Assembly (NCBI RefSeq): GCF_013402915.1
Contig: NC_050725.1
Location: 496,001-560,000 of the forward strand
DNA: 64,000 nucleotides
From: Zygotorulaspora mrakii
Lineage: Eukaryota; Ascomycota; Saccharomycetes; Saccharomycetales; Saccharomycetaceae
Reading direction: 5' to 3'
Position numbers and translations under genes: made by a program. The notes beneath the pieces were generated by a model that did no database searches, was not told the DNA's origin, and worked only from the letters and a program-made list of their open reading frames with translations. Below are positions 1 to 10,109 of this stretch, piece after piece (within the stretch, counting starts at the first letter, position 1; every line of letters begins with the position of its first letter).

Positions 1-387
1 GGAGTCGTTATGAGTACTGGTTAGATATGTGGCATTGAGGATTCTACTGAACGGAATGACCGTATTGGCCGATAATTGCCCATTTTGCTGTCTGATCTGC
101 TCCTGGGACACATTAGCTGCCCTCAGCAGTCTATCATTGTTGTCTGTGTCGCTCAAGCAAGTAACACAACTTACCAAAGACGCGGTTTCCAGAAAAGTGT
201 TGTTGCTTTGGATGCTCTGCAAACTAGTGGAACTGGCGTTTGTCGAATGGTAATGTCGGTCGTAATCAGAATAGCTACCGCTGCGAACGTGCCCATGTGA
301 GGTGATCAATATACCGTCATCCGTCAGAGTGGCTTTATAGAAATCTCTGCCTCGAATCGCATTTTCTGCTCTCACTGGCATGCTCAT
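1..387 (-). CDS. LCB4/LCB5: Sphingoid long-chain base kinase, N-terminal part (runs off left edge)
   Basis: The minus strand is open from the ATG at 387 to position 1 (129 codons) with no stop. I recognise it by three blocks shared with yeast Lcb4/Lcb5: an early ATLTDDGILI (yeast AILTDEG/AILTEEG), ETASLVSCVTCLSDTD, and NTVIPFSRILNATYL near the visible end. These enzymes phosphorylate dihydrosphingosine and phytosphingosine. The diacylglycerol-kinase-like catalytic domain lies beyond the window. The neighbour HSP60 supports the call, because LCB5 (YLR260W) and HSP60 (YLR259C) are adjacent and divergent in S. cerevisiae. LCB4 and LCB5 are a WGD pair, so a non-WGD yeast should have one gene. The first in-frame Met is at 387 and a second at 381; the frame is also open further upstream but without a Met. 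No long ORF from computed translation covers it because it is cut by the edge. Confidence 0.9.
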   Translation of the reverse strand, partial: MSMPVRAENAIRGRDFYKATLTDDGILITSHGHVRSGSYSDYDRHYHSTNASSTSLQSIQSNNTFLETASLVSCVTCLSDTDNNDRLLRAANVSQEQIRQQNGQLSANTVIPFSRILNATYLTSTHNDS

Positions 388-1537
388 CGTGGCATGAATA
401 TTTTTCAGCGTGGTGTTGGACACAGCAACCGAATGTAGAGTGGTAGTCGCACTTGTCGTAGCGGCTCCAATGCTTGGCTGATCTGATACCTCCGAATCCA
501 CTTTGTTCGCAAAAGAACTACCAGTCCCAATCGTTATCTGAGCGGTACCCGAACCAGTACACGAAGATGTAGCTTTATCCTTAACGGATTTTCTGTTAAA
601 GATCCTCAACTTGATTATATTACAAAGTAGATATAGATCAAGAAGAAAAAGAAAAAGAAAATGAAAAATAAAACACCAAAACAGAAAAAAAAAAAAAAAG
701 ATGTTTGTTAATACTGTGACCAGTCTATTGGGAATAGTAGTGAACTGAATCTCTCTCCCTATCACCTGGCACCTTGCGCCCTGCACCTGATACTCGTATG
801 TGTCGCACTCGTTGCACCCGTCGTGCGTGTCGTGTTTGCACTCCTATTCTGCCCAGCACTTGCCGTTGCTACCTGCAGTCTTGTTGCTCCTAAAACAAGA
901 TGACTTTTCCGACTAGTGGCCAGATACTGAAGCCTTGTAAAACGTTGAAAGAGGAATCTGATACTTACCGAGCTGGGAGGACAGAGTGCTGGGAGGACAG
1001 AGAGCTGCACACATGTTATCAGAACATCGCTATGAACGTTCGGAATACGGATTATGACCGAAAAGGAAATAAGAAAGATGGAAAGGAAAGGAGTAGATCG
1101 CTTTCCGTATTGGGGCTTCCGTCAGGAGCGATGCGATGTGACGCGACTACTCGTAGAGAGTGATCCTTCGGCCCCTTGATCTGTGTTAAATTTCTAATCA
1201 TGTTAAAAATCACATCTTACATCGCCCCTGACGACGCATTGTGGAATATTCTAGCAATTTATTTTTTAAGACGTCTTGTTCTCCCATCTTCTCATCAGCT
1301 CCCTCCCATTGCGAGTCCAATCCAAGCTCTTGTTTCCCCATATTCGACATCGCATTCACCCGCTGTACTCGTGTTCGCATACACACAGACATACATATAT
1401 ATAGGTATACATACGGGCGTAACTAGTCAGCTGTTGCGGTTACTTATAAGCTTCACTGGTGCAAGATTTGCTTAGTCTCGCTTTTTTTAAGACATACCGG
1501 TTATTATCTTCTTTTCGAGTTTGTATCTACGTTTGCC
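388..1537. other. Divergent LCB4/5-HSP60 intergenic region
   Basis: About 1.15 kb shared by two divergent promoters. It holds a purine-rich/poly-A stretch at about 640-700, a heat-shock element at 1239-1261 and a TATA-like run around 1395-1409. The short ORFs here (762-1475) overlap each other on both strands, have no recognisable domains and are not called. Confidence 0.6.
1239..1261 (+). promoter_or_regulatory. Heat-shock element upstream of HSP60
   Basis: Five alternating units spaced every 5 bp read TTG, GAA, TTC, GCA, TTA. The two central ones are perfect nGAAnnTTCn, and the outer three have one mismatch each to the Hsf1 consensus. It lies about 280 bp before the HSP60 ATG. Yeast HSP60 is a known Hsf1 target; binding here is inferred. 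Confidence 0.55.
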
Positions 1538-3271
1538 ATGTTGAGATCTGTTGCTACTCGTTCTAGTGCTAGTGCCCGTTCTTCGCTTTTCTCTAAGCTT
1601 TTGCGTCGTACTTATTCCAGTCACAAGGAATTGAAGTTCGGTGTCGAGGGTAGAGCAGCACTGTTGAGAGGTGTGGAGACGTTGGCTGATGCAGTTTCTG
1701 CTACTTTAGGGCCAAAGGGCAGAAATGTTCTTATTGAACAGCCTTTTGGTGCACCAAAGATCACCAAAGACGGTGTAACTGTCGCAAGAGCTATTGTTCT
1801 AGAAGACAAGTTTGAGAACATGGGTGCTAAGCTGCTGCAGGAAGTTGCGTCCAAGACGAACGAAGCTGCCGGTGACGGTACGACATCTGCCACCGTGCTG
1901 GGGAGAGCTATCTTCACGGAATCTGTCAAAAATGTAGCAGCCGGTTGTAATCCTATGGATCTAAGAAGAGGCTCGCAAGCGGCAGTTGAAAAAGTCATCG
2001 AGTTCTTGAGGGAAAACAAGAAGGAAATCACCACGAGCGAAGAGATCGCCCAAGTGGCCACTATCAGTGCCAATGGAGATTCCCATGTTGGTAAACTCTT
2101 GGCCTCTGCGATGGAGAAGGTCGGCAAGGAAGGTGTTATTACTATCAGAGAAGGTAGAACTCTGGAAGACGAACTTGAGGTCACGGAAGGTATGAGATTC
2201 GACCGCGGTTTTATTTCCCCTTATTTCATCACCGATCCTAAATCGGGCAAAGTTGAATTTGAAAAACCATTACTGTTAATCAGTGAAAAGAAGATTTCGG
2301 CAATCCAAGAGATTTTGCCTGCACTTGAATTGTCAAACCAATCAAGAAGGCCTTTATTGATTCTTGCAGAGGACATTGATGGCGAAGCTTTGGCTGCTTG
2401 TATTTTGAACAAATTAAGAGGTCAAGTCAAAGTTTGTGCTGTGAAAGCTCCTGGATTTGGTGACAATAGAAAGAACACTCTTGGAGATATCGCTATACTA
2501 ACTGGCAGCACAGTCTTCACTGAAGAACTAGACTTGAAGCCAGAACAATGTACTATCGACCAACTAGGTTCCTGTGATTCAATTACCATTACGAAGGAAG
2601 ATACTGTCATTTTGAATGGTAACGGTAACAAAGACTCCATTGAAACAAGAATTGAACAGATCAAAAATTCAATTGATTTGACAACAACAAACTCCTACGA
2701 AAAAGAAAAATTACAGGAAAGACTGGCAAAATTGTCTGGTGGTGTTGCAGTCATTAGAGTTGGAGGCTCATCCGAAGTCGAAGTCGGCGAAAAGAAAGAT
2801 CGTTACGATGATGCTTTGAACGCAACAAGAGCCGCCGTCGAAGAAGGCATATTACCAGGTGGTGGTACCGCTTTAGTTAAGGCTTCTCGTATACTGGATG
2901 ATGTCAAAGTTGATAACTTTGACCAAAAGTTGGGTGTTGACATCATCAGAAAAGCAATTACGAGACCCGCAAAACAAATTATTGAAAATGCAGGTGAAGA
3001 AGGCTCCGTTATCGTCGGCAAACTAGTTGACGAATTTGGTGATGATTTTGCAAAGGGTTATGACGCAGCAACCAGCAATTATACTGATATGTTAGCTGCT
3101 GGTATCATCGATCCCTTCAAGGTTGTCAGATCAGGTTTAGTAGACGCTTCTGGTGTTGCATCCTTGTTGGCAACTACCGAGGTGGCCATCGTCGATGCTC
3201 CACAGCCTCCATCTGCTGGCGGTGCTGGCGGTATGCCAGGTGGTATGCCAGGAATGCCTGGTATGATGTGA
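1538..3271 (+). CDS. HSP60: Mitochondrial chaperonin Hsp60
   Basis: 577 codons; S. cerevisiae Hsp60 has 572. This group I chaperonin folds proteins in the mitochondrial matrix together with Hsp10. Residues 1-28 form a typical presequence, rich in Arg and Ser, hydroxylated and without acidic residues. The mature chain begins near [11 protein letters not shown]. Family hallmarks are visible: TLGPKGRNV near residue 57, the ATP-site [10 protein letters not shown] at 112-121, and the Gly-Gly-Met tail at the C-terminus. The promoter has a heat-shock element. It is divergent from LCB4/5 as in S. cerevisiae. The 3' side is unlike S. cerevisiae: a tRNA gene and LTRs follow. Confidence 0.98.
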   Translation: MLRSVATRSSASARSSLFSKLLRRTYSSHKELKFGVEGRAALLRGVETLADAVSATLGPKGRNVLIEQPFGAPKITKDGVTVARAIVLEDKFENMGAKLLQEVASKTNEAAGDGTTSATVLGRAIFTESVKNVAAGCNPMDLRRGSQAAVEKVIEFLRENKKEITTSEEIAQVATISANGDSHVGKLLASAMEKVGKEGVITIREGRTLEDELEVTEGMRFDRGFISPYFITDPKSGKVEFEKPLLLISEKKISAIQEILPALELSNQSRRPLLILAEDIDGEALAACILNKLRGQVKVCAVKAPGFGDNRKNTLGDIAILTGSTVFTEELDLKPEQCTIDQLGSCDSITITKEDTVILNGNGNKDSIETRIEQIKNSIDLTTTNSYEKEKLQERLAKLSGGVAVIRVGGSSEVEVGEKKDRYDDALNATRAAVEEGILPGGGTALVKASRILDDVKVDNFDQKLGVDIIRKAITRPAKQIIENAGEEGSVIVGKLVDEFGDDFAKGYDAATSNYTDMLAAGIIDPFKVVRSGLVDASGVASLLATTEVAIVDAPQPPSAGGAGGMPGGMPGMPGMM

Positions 3272-3449
3272 GATCAATTAAGCCGAATTTACCCGCCTCT
3301 TCGCCCAGAATAAAGATTGATAGTCAGTTTGAATATATACACATGTAAATATATACATAATGAAGTGCATGTCTCATTGCAAAGAAATTTCCAAAACTCG
3401 AACGTCAGTCAATTGGACATCTGTCAGAAGCTGAACAAAAAAATAAATC

Positions 3450-3558
3450 GGGGCGAGCTGGGAATTGAACCCAGGGCCTCTCGCATGCTTGATCTTATAA
3501 TCCTCAGTGTACTGAAGATTCGCCCAAAGCGAGAATCATACCACTAGACCACACGCCC
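3450..3558 (-). tRNA. tRNA-Pro(UGG) with intron
   Basis: On the minus strand a 72-nt tRNA is split by a 37-nt intron (3486-3522). The acceptor GGGCGTG pairs with its 3' partner, the T arm contains GGTTCAATTCC, and the anticodon loop is TTTGGGT with anticodon TGG. The intron sits directly after position 37, the canonical eukaryotic position. S. cerevisiae tRNA-Pro(UGG) also has an intron at this site. A T-run just past the 3' end is the Pol III terminator. Confidence 0.96.
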
Positions 3559-3683
3559 TAATAAATTAGATGTTTATTGAAGATAATAAATGTATTATTA
3601 TCCAATGCTAGTCGAGTTTTGGGCAACACAGAGAGGAAGCAGATAGTGTTAGAGTCATTTTCGATTTGAAAAGTATTTGGAAA

Positions 3684-4177
3684 TATTTGGAAAGAATGTT
3701 TTCTTCGGCGTTGTCGATAGTAACTTGGTTTGACATTGATGATGATACTATGATATTCAATTATAGAGATATATAATTCCTTGGTTTTCTATATCATGAA
3801 TTGAGACAAAACTAATTGAACTTGGATTAATATCTGGAAAATACGTCAGTATTTATACCTAGCATTTCGCACCTATTGAACCATAAGAGAGGACGACGAG
3901 TGAAGATTTTTCATCGTCATCACACCATTTCTAGTCCCATAGAATCCACAGTACAACTGTTATTTCTTGTTCCATGCCATAGACTCCTTCGTAGTCAGAC
4001 TCCTGAGTTGTAAACGTCTCGCGATAGACTGTCATCCGATATCTTTCCAGTATCGATTGACATTCTGTTAGGGCTTCGTCTGGCTTCGTTTATTTTGCTG
4101 CACAAACCACTTGTCTTGTTTTTGATTCTCTAATTCATCTCTTTCATATATCTTACAATATCGATCTATATTCAACA
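3684..4177 (-). repeat. Solo LTR, copy A1 (near full length, decayed)
   Basis: Minus-strand copy of the LTR family described at 54068. It begins at the TGTTGAATATAGATCG end (4177) and finishes at the AAATA end (3684). It shares the TATAAATAC TATA-like block, the ATGACGATGAAAATTC... block and the terminal GAAGAAAACATTC. No target duplication is visible. Its 3' end lies 125 bp upstream of the tRNA-Pro 5' end, in the same orientation. Confidence 0.85.
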
Positions 4178-4477
4178 GTGTTTTCATGACGCTATTTTTC
4201 TAGTCTGCCACAATTTATGGCGCCGCTCGTTATTTATTATTTCATGCCGAAGTTCCTCCGTAGCCATATCCCTGAATTGTAAGCTTCTCGCAATAGAACA
4301 TCAGCCGACGACTCTCTAGAATCGATTGACATTCTGTTGAGGCTTCATCTGAGGTCATTTCTTTCGCATTGTCATCGTGAAGGTTTCATCTTTGATTCTT
4401 TCAGACTGTCTATTTTATATATCTTGTTTATATCATATTATCAATCAGTATTTGTTGAATCAATTTATATTTCAACA
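4178..4477 (-). repeat. Decayed partial LTR, copy A2
   Basis: This is the 5' part of the same LTR on the minus strand, ending at TGTTGAAATATAAATTG (4477). It aligns with A1 over the CTAGTC, CCATGCC, TCTCGC and CGATTGACATTCTGTT blocks, with many substitutions. It abuts A1, so A1 probably inserted into it. The left limit is approximate. Confidence 0.65.
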
Positions 4478-4537
4478 ATAACAAATGTAGTAGGATAATC
4501 AATAGAGCCTTTATCAGTTCACCATTGGTGCCGCACA

Positions 4538-4710
4538 TCACGTTACTTTTCCAAGCTCATAGAGTCACTAGAACAGCTGTTGTCTATGTTCAATGCCTTG
4601 TTACCGTCGTAGTAAGATTCCCGTTAACCTCTCACGATGGAATATCAGCGGACAGCTTTCAATTCTGTTGAGGATTCATCTGACGTCATTTCGTTTGTTG
4701 TATCAGTGGT
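4538..4710 (-). repeat. Strongly decayed LTR fragment, copy A3
   Basis: Third, most divergent fragment of the same family. The order of ATAGAGTC, TCAATGCC, TCGTAGTAAGATTC, CTCTCACGATGG and TTCTGTTGAGG follows the middle of the LTR. The limits are approximate, and no termini or flanking duplication are visible. Confidence 0.5.
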
Positions 4711-5351
4711 GGAAATGCCGGATCATACCTTACTTTCGTATACTTAAATGTCAGTATCTCTTTCAGCAGATGGTGATGAATTGGGGGCTGTAATGCTTAT
4801 ACAACAAATAATCTTAAGCCATGGATCAATCGCTGTTTGCACCTTCCAACATCAATATCCTGGATGCCATTTCAATAGCCGGATGTTTTTAGATATGTTT
4901 ATTTTCAGCGTTCCTAGCATTCCAGGCCAGCGAACTTCTATTGCTTTTTTGATTACCAATACCTGAATACGCGGTGGTCATCAGGCTTCCTGGTATGCTT
5001 CTTGGACCGTTGCTATGCTCGCGCTAAGCTTGACCACAATGATTCTCCAAGATGACTGCTCATCTGCATGGTAATGAAAATCAATAAAGCCATTAAGGAT
5101 TAACTAACTGTACGTGATACTCGTAACATGACCGGCTTTCCTACTTCTTTTTTTTAGCTGTTCTTTTTTTTTTTTTTTCACTGCACTGAAATTAGAAGAA
5201 TGGGACCTTGTTAAAAAAAAATCAAAAAAATCATAGCCTCATCGCTATTATTTAACAATCACAAATAAACAACCAAATAAAGCAGCGGATAGAAAGAGTT
5301 TCAGGTTTTTCTGCTTTACATCAAATATATTGCATTTGATAAAATGTTGAC
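4711..5351. other. RRN11 upstream region
   Basis: About 640 bp with long T- and A-runs at 5148-5230 and a PAC motif at 5238-5245. The 4593-4966 ORFs fall in decayed LTR sequence and are not genes. Confidence 0.5.
5238..5245 (-). promoter_or_regulatory. PAC motif upstream of RRN11
   Basis: CTCATCGC, the complement of the PAC core GCGATGAG, lies about 107 bp before the RRN11 ATG. PAC marks ribosome-biogenesis and Pol I/Pol III genes in yeasts and is bound by Dot6/Tod6. The function here is inferred from the site and its position. Confidence 0.5.
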
Positions 5352-6716
5352 ATGTTCGACATACCTATAGGATTAACAAGCAAACGAATACGAGCTGCAG
5401 AAAAGCTTCGATATGAATATTGTAATAACCTTTACCGAAGATACCGCCAGAGCCAAGGAATTATGGACAATGGATTACCTACACCCGAAAATTCAGCTAC
5501 AGAGGCCAGCGAGACTGAGGAAGGGTCACAGAAGAAAAGAAAGCGACTAAGAAGGAGATGGAAGACCATCATGGGGGAGAGTTACTCAGATTGTGACTCT
5601 GATGATGATGATCTTGAAGAATTGATTCAAACAGGTGATGATGACGTAGAGCATAAAGAAGAGGACCAAGAGCGCATCTTTTTCAAGAGATATCACAAAC
5701 CACAACACACCTTCGAAAACTGGCAAACCGATGCCAGTAAAAGGGCACCAATACGAAGAAACAAAATATCTTTCTCTAAATTAAATCGAATACAAAAACG
5801 TTCCAAAAATAACATGGAAAAATCTTTTGCATTTGCCTCTCATAAGAACAAAGTATTCTTCAACTCGATAAGTCAAGGTTTAGAATATATCGATCCTGAA
5901 CTCGGAGATACTGAGACTTTCAACATTAAGCATATTAGACTTTTGACAAATCTTTTACAGTTGCATGTTTCGCGGCATAATTGGACTCTAGCATACAAAT
6001 GCTTCGCTTTACTGATCAGGATACCAAAAGTTGACATTCGGAACCTATGGGGTATAGGTGACAGGATACTGGCCGAAAGAGAACCCGTAAAATCATTGGA
6101 ATTTCTTGAATGGATGAATAGTGTATATTCGTCCAGGATGAAATTTTCGGAAGATATTAATTATCAAAGACCACCAGTATTCACGAAAGGATCTAGAGAT
6201 CACGTTCCAAAATACACTGTCACTTTTTTATGGATCTCTTTAATAAGCTGTACCAGGGAAATGGAAGAATCAGGTGGTAACGATAATTTAAATGAAGGCG
6301 ATGCTTTACTGGATCTCATAGAAAGAATCTCGGAACTGATCTTGAGTCCTCCATTTATGGAAGATTCTGAGATTTGGTTCATTTACGCATTATGTCATAT
6401 GATTAAAGCAGATAAATTATCAAGTCAATTCAATCAGAATCTTGTCGGATCTGCAAGAGATATTGCAAGTAATCAAGTTTTCCAGCATATCCAAAATTCA
6501 AAGACTTTTTTACAAACGTGTGCGTCCAAGGGCGATTTCCATTTCCCAAAGCGATACATCGAAAGGCAACTAGAATCATTTGAAAAAAGGATTCAACAAC
6601 TCGATATTATTCAAAGTAATACTGATCAAGACGACATTTATCATTCAGAAGATTTTGATTATCATATATCACATTACGAAGATAGCTCGAGTGATGGCTT
6701 GGAATCAAGCTCCTAA
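5352..6716 (+). CDS. RRN11: RNA polymerase I core factor subunit Rrn11
   Basis: 454 codons; S. cerevisiae Rrn11 has 507. Core factor (Rrn6-Rrn7-Rrn11) recruits Pol I to the rDNA promoter. The start MFDIPIGLTSKR matches the family's characteristic N-terminus, followed by a Tyr/Arg-rich YEYCNNLYRRYR block. Residues 50-120 are charged and acidic. The conserved helical core, about 190-330, includes LLQLHVSRHNWTLAYKCFALLIR, which resembles the TPR-like repeats of Rrn11, and the tail is acidic and Ser-rich. A PAC motif upstream fits co-regulation with ribosome synthesis. In S. cerevisiae RRN11 (YML043C) is not next to HSP60 or HRD1, so the left junction with the tRNA/LTR cluster may be a rearrangement. 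Confidence 0.88.
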   Translation: MFDIPIGLTSKRIRAAEKLRYEYCNNLYRRYRQSQGIMDNGLPTPENSATEASETEEGSQKKRKRLRRRWKTIMGESYSDCDSDDDDLEELIQTGDDDVEHKEEDQERIFFKRYHKPQHTFENWQTDASKRAPIRRNKISFSKLNRIQKRSKNNMEKSFAFASHKNKVFFNSISQGLEYIDPELGDTETFNIKHIRLLTNLLQLHVSRHNWTLAYKCFALLIRIPKVDIRNLWGIGDRILAEREPVKSLEFLEWMNSVYSSRMKFSEDINYQRPPVFTKGSRDHVPKYTVTFLWISLISCTREMEESGGNDNLNEGDALLDLIERISELILSPPFMEDSEIWFIYALCHMIKADKLSSQFNQNLVGSARDIASNQVFQHIQNSKTFLQTCASKGDFHFPKRYIERQLESFEKRIQQLDIIQSNTDQDDIYHSEDFDYHISHYEDSSSDGLESSS

Positions 6717-6821
6717 AAGAAAAACTATACTTCCTACCAAAAAAATTATGGTTAAAATCCGAACAAAATGCATAAACGTACATAAACAATAGACATTAAA
6801 AAATTGCAATTATTTCATTTA

Positions 6822-8474
6822 TCAATCCTTTCTTATTCTTTTATTCAAATCCTGTACCTGACTTTCTAGTTCTGATATTCGCCTTTTCAGGGAGTCGATA
6901 TTTGAATTGTGAAATATGTATTCATCAGGTATAACAACTCTCTTTATCAGTTCCGATTTGGTATCATTGTCCACCTCATTTGAATTGTTTTGTAAGCTCC
7001 TGTCGATCATAAGTTTAACAGGTACTTCCCTGCTTTTCTTGATATCATTTAAAGTAAAACTTATGGAATTCTCACTAGATCCTTCAATTGAGAAAGGATA
7101 CCAGGTATTGCGTGCAGTATGACTTTTTCTTTCCTGTGACACACACACTTCTTCTATTTCTCCATTATCTTCGCCCAACCCAGTACTTGTTGTTGGCTGT
7201 GGCATCTGTTCCATGGGTACATCTGTATTGCTATCTGTTGGAACTGAGGAAGCTGATGTTGGCGAGGAGATATGAGAAGGTAAAACATTCCCACTTTCAT
7301 CAAATACAGGAAGTCTACAAATCGGACAAGTTTGAGATCTTTCCATCCAATTTTTCAAACAGCAAAGGTGTAAAACATGACCACAAGGCAATCTCTTCGG
7401 TGTATATTTTTTCGAAATTCGACGATGTGATCTTTGTTCAGGGATGAGTTCATCCATGCATATTATACAAATATTATCAACTCCCATAGCCTTTAAGCTT
7501 TCCTCCGATACGGTTGGCAGTTTGTCATCCAATTGTCTATTATTTCTCCATGTCTTCCAAACCATAGTGATGTTTTGATAAAGAGTTATGAGATCCCAAA
7601 CAATGTCTTTCATCAACATGACTGGAATCTTCAGAGGTATCAACATTAAGCAATGCACGATCGTCTTTAAAAATCTAGTGAAAATATCAATAATTCTTTC
7701 GTAGAGAAATTTGCCCTCCAAGCCAGTGAACTGGTTTTCATCTTCGTCTTCATTATCAGCCTCATCTTCGCCGTCAGAACTTGATTCCAAATTGACAATA
7801 TTATCACTTTGTTGCGATCGATAAAACTCATACAAATTTAAAGAAGAATGCAACAACATGTTCGACAGATCAATTAATAGCATTGAAAATTCCATTCCAA
7901 TCATCAACACAACTGAAGTTGAGGAGGAAAAATTGCTCAATAATGATGTATTGATGCAGTAACATACCATTTGTAAGTCAATAATAAATAAAATTACCAT
8001 GTTTAAGGTAAATCTTGAAAGTATTAGCTTATAAATCCTTGTAGTCTCTTGCATATTCTGTAACAGCCCATCCAACCTGTCTCTCAAAATCCAATGAAAC
8101 ACCTTTACGTATATCAATAGAAATCCAAACAGCATGACAGTAGAGAAATCCTGTTCTTTAAACATCGAGGTCATCAAAATTGTATTTATCAGAGTAAATG
8201 GTAATCTCTCCAGTATGTGCTCATATTCAATGAGTCGAAGGTTACCGAACAGCAATAGCGTAGATAGCCTCCATAACAATGCAGAATTCAATAGCATGAA
8301 TGCGCATATAATGATAAAATTGAATCCTTCGGTCAATTTCAGAATAGTTTGGAGAAACGAAATACTTGTCACCGTGGCATCATATACAGAGTAAAAAGCT
8401 AACGCATAGATAACAATCGTGAACACGATCACTTGCCTTTTCCTAGCCTGAGAGACCTCCATGATTGAAATCAA
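6822..8474 (-). CDS. HRD1: ER-associated degradation ubiquitin ligase Hrd1
   Basis: 550 codons; S. cerevisiae Hrd1 has 551. It is the membrane E3 and retrotranslocation channel of ERAD-L/M. The N-terminal half contains several hydrophobic segments and the family sequences LPFTLINT and FHWILRDRL. An acidic loop ending in QFTGLEGKFLYE precedes the last membrane region. A RING-H2 domain at about 335-390 shows CIICMDEL, the CGH..H pair and WMERSQTCPICRLPVFDE. The tail is Ser/Thr-rich and ends in a predicted coiled coil (LKRRISELESQVQDLNKRI). Two in-frame Mets compete as start (8474 and 8462); the second gives an N-terminus closer in length to yeast. It is followed by HTZ1 as in YOL013C-YOL012C. 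Confidence 0.97.
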   Translation of the reverse strand: MISIMEVSQARKRQVIVFTIVIYALAFYSVYDATVTSISFLQTILKLTEGFNFIIICAFMLLNSALLWRLSTLLLFGNLRLIEYEHILERLPFTLINTILMTSMFKEQDFSTVMLFGFLLIYVKVFHWILRDRLDGLLQNMQETTRIYKLILSRFTLNMVILFIIDLQMVCYCINTSLLSNFSSSTSVVLMIGMEFSMLLIDLSNMLLHSSLNLYEFYRSQQSDNIVNLESSSDGEDEADNEDEDENQFTGLEGKFLYERIIDIFTRFLKTIVHCLMLIPLKIPVMLMKDIVWDLITLYQNITMVWKTWRNNRQLDDKLPTVSEESLKAMGVDNICIICMDELIPEQRSHRRISKKYTPKRLPCGHVLHLCCLKNWMERSQTCPICRLPVFDESGNVLPSHISSPTSASSVPTDSNTDVPMEQMPQPTTSTGLGEDNGEIEEVCVSQERKSHTARNTWYPFSIEGSSENSISFTLNDIKKSREVPVKLMIDRSLQNNSNEVDNDTKSELIKRVVIPDEYIFHNSNIDSLKRRISELESQVQDLNKRIRKD

Positions 8475-8706
8475 AGTCTATTTAGCGGACTCTCACTCGT
8501 TATACCTTTTTCTCTTCCCCTTTTCTGTTTCTATACTTTTTGTTGAACTCATGATCCCATGATATAGCTAATTCCAAAATTAACCGTTACAAACAAATAC
8601 GCTTAGATATATATATAATACAACATCAAGAAGGGCAAAGCTGAACCGCGCTGTACGCTACATTTATGCTGGAGCCCAGCAAGAAAGCAGGCGCATTACA
8701 GCTGAT

Positions 8707-9105
8707 TCACTTGCGCTTTTCAACCTTTAATAGCAGCGCCTTGTTTATATGCGGCAAGACACCACCTGAAGCAATGGTGGCCCTGATTAACGAATCTAGT
8801 TCATCATCACCTCTTATAGCAAGCTGCAGGTGTCTTGGAGTTATTCTTTTCACTTTCAAGTCCTTGGCAGCATTTCCTGCCAATTCCAAAACTTCTGCTG
8901 TCAGATATTCAAGCACAGCCGTCAAATATATCGCCGCCTTAGAACCAACACGCGCTTTACCACTCGCGTTCTTCTTCAAATAACGCTTGATTCTCCCCAC
9001 TGGGAACTGCAGGCCTGCTCTAGCTGACGACGACTGCGATCTTAGACCTGCTCCTCCATCCTTTGCACCAGATTTACCCTTACCACCGTGTACCTTACCA
9101 GACAT
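8707..9105 (-). CDS. HTZ1: Histone variant H2A.Z
   Basis: 132 codons with a complete H2A fold: [37 protein letters not shown] and [17 protein letters not shown]. The GDDELDSLI acidic-patch segment and the short C-terminal tail mark H2A.Z rather than canonical H2A. The Lys/Gly-rich N-terminal tail has several lysines, the usual targets of NuA4 acetylation. Swr1 deposits this variant at promoter-flanking nucleosomes. The neighbours HRD1 and PLB are those of YOL012C. Confidence 0.97.
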   Translation of the reverse strand: MSGKVHGGKGKSGAKDGGAGLRSQSSSARAGLQFPVGRIKRYLKKNASGKARVGSKAAIYLTAVLEYLTAEVLELAGNAAKDLKVKRITPRHLQLAIRGDDELDSLIRATIASGGVLPHINKALLLKVEKRK

Positions 9106-10109
9106 GTCTTCTCACTTAATTGGTTGCTCACTGCACTGCAAGATCCCAAACCTAACCAATCCTTGTGGCTTAGATTCGTAGTTATAGAACTCGTCTTTGT
9201 TGTGTTTATTTGCTCATTTGTTTATTTGTTTGTTTTTAACCCTGCGCATCACGTAAGAAAAGGATACGCGGAGGATTACCCGGCCTGGCGGCTAAGTTGT
9301 TAATAGGCGCTTAAATGGCACCACAAAGAGGATAACTAACCACTCTAACACACAACATGTCAAGTTAGAGTTTCAATAGTGGCAGTTTTAGGAGATCTTC
9401 GGTGCATTTATTGAGGACTTTCCGCTCGATTTGGCACTCCTGCCTACTGGATATTGAACGAAAAGCTCTGTATTGATTACGGTGCAGCCCGGTTTTGGAG
9501 GGCGCTGTTGAAGAAGATGACAACGACTGTCTGCGAAAGCTCTCTGATCGATACAGTGCTGCAGATAAGCTACGTTTTGCACGGGCGATGGTAAACGGCA
9601 GGGTGCACGACAAGCCAAGACACCAAAAAGTTATATTTGATCGGTTTTGGAAGGTGGTCAGGAGAGCTGCGCTACATCTTGCTGCGGTATTTGAGGGCAG
9701 TCAGTACCCATACAAGCAGCAAAGAGAACCATCAATATCCCTGGACCACATCCGTGGATTACACCCGTGGATTACGAGGAAAAAAGAGGCGACAGGTTAT
9801 CGAAGAACTCCAAGGTGAGAGAATGCAAAAAACTCAAGCACTAGCAAAGTGCTCTGGCGCATGGGGCATGAAGACTTTCCGAATTTTTATCTATTTTGGC
9901 ATGCCAATCGTATTTGTAATACATAAACAGAGTTGCGACCGGAGCTTCTTTTTTCTGAAAAAGGAGAATAGTGATTTTCGCTGCTCGCTGTGCCTCGTCC
10001 GTCTTGCCAGGGAAACGAGCTGATTTTAGTATTATATAAGCGCAAGGAAGCGAAAACGGTTGACGTTCAAGAGGCATTTAGTCCCGAAAATGAGTGGGAA
10101 CGATTTAAA
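9106..10109. other. Divergent HTZ1-PLB intergenic region
   Basis: One kb holding two divergent promoters. A TATA box (TATATAAG) at 10033-10040 lies about 70 bp before the first PLB ATG. Small ORFs on both strands at 9365-10023 overlap one another and match nothing I know, so I leave them uncalled. Confidence 0.55.

Noticed and set aside
1621..2184. Long antisense ORF inside HSP60
   Set aside because: A shadow of the coding frame in biased codon use; no independent features.
4593..4966. ORFs in the tRNA-Pro to RRN11 region
   Set aside because: They lie in or beside decayed LTR sequence and show no protein similarity I recognise.
9365..10023. Small ORFs on both strands between HTZ1 and PLB
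   Set aside because: They overlap one another, have no recognisable domains, and no gene is expected here from yeast gene order. The minus ORF (82 codons) looks mitochondrial-like but without other support.
9990..10109. Upstream start for the first PLB
   Set aside because: The extra 40 residues would mask the signal peptide and overlap the TATA box at 10033-10040; the internal Met at 10110 fits better.
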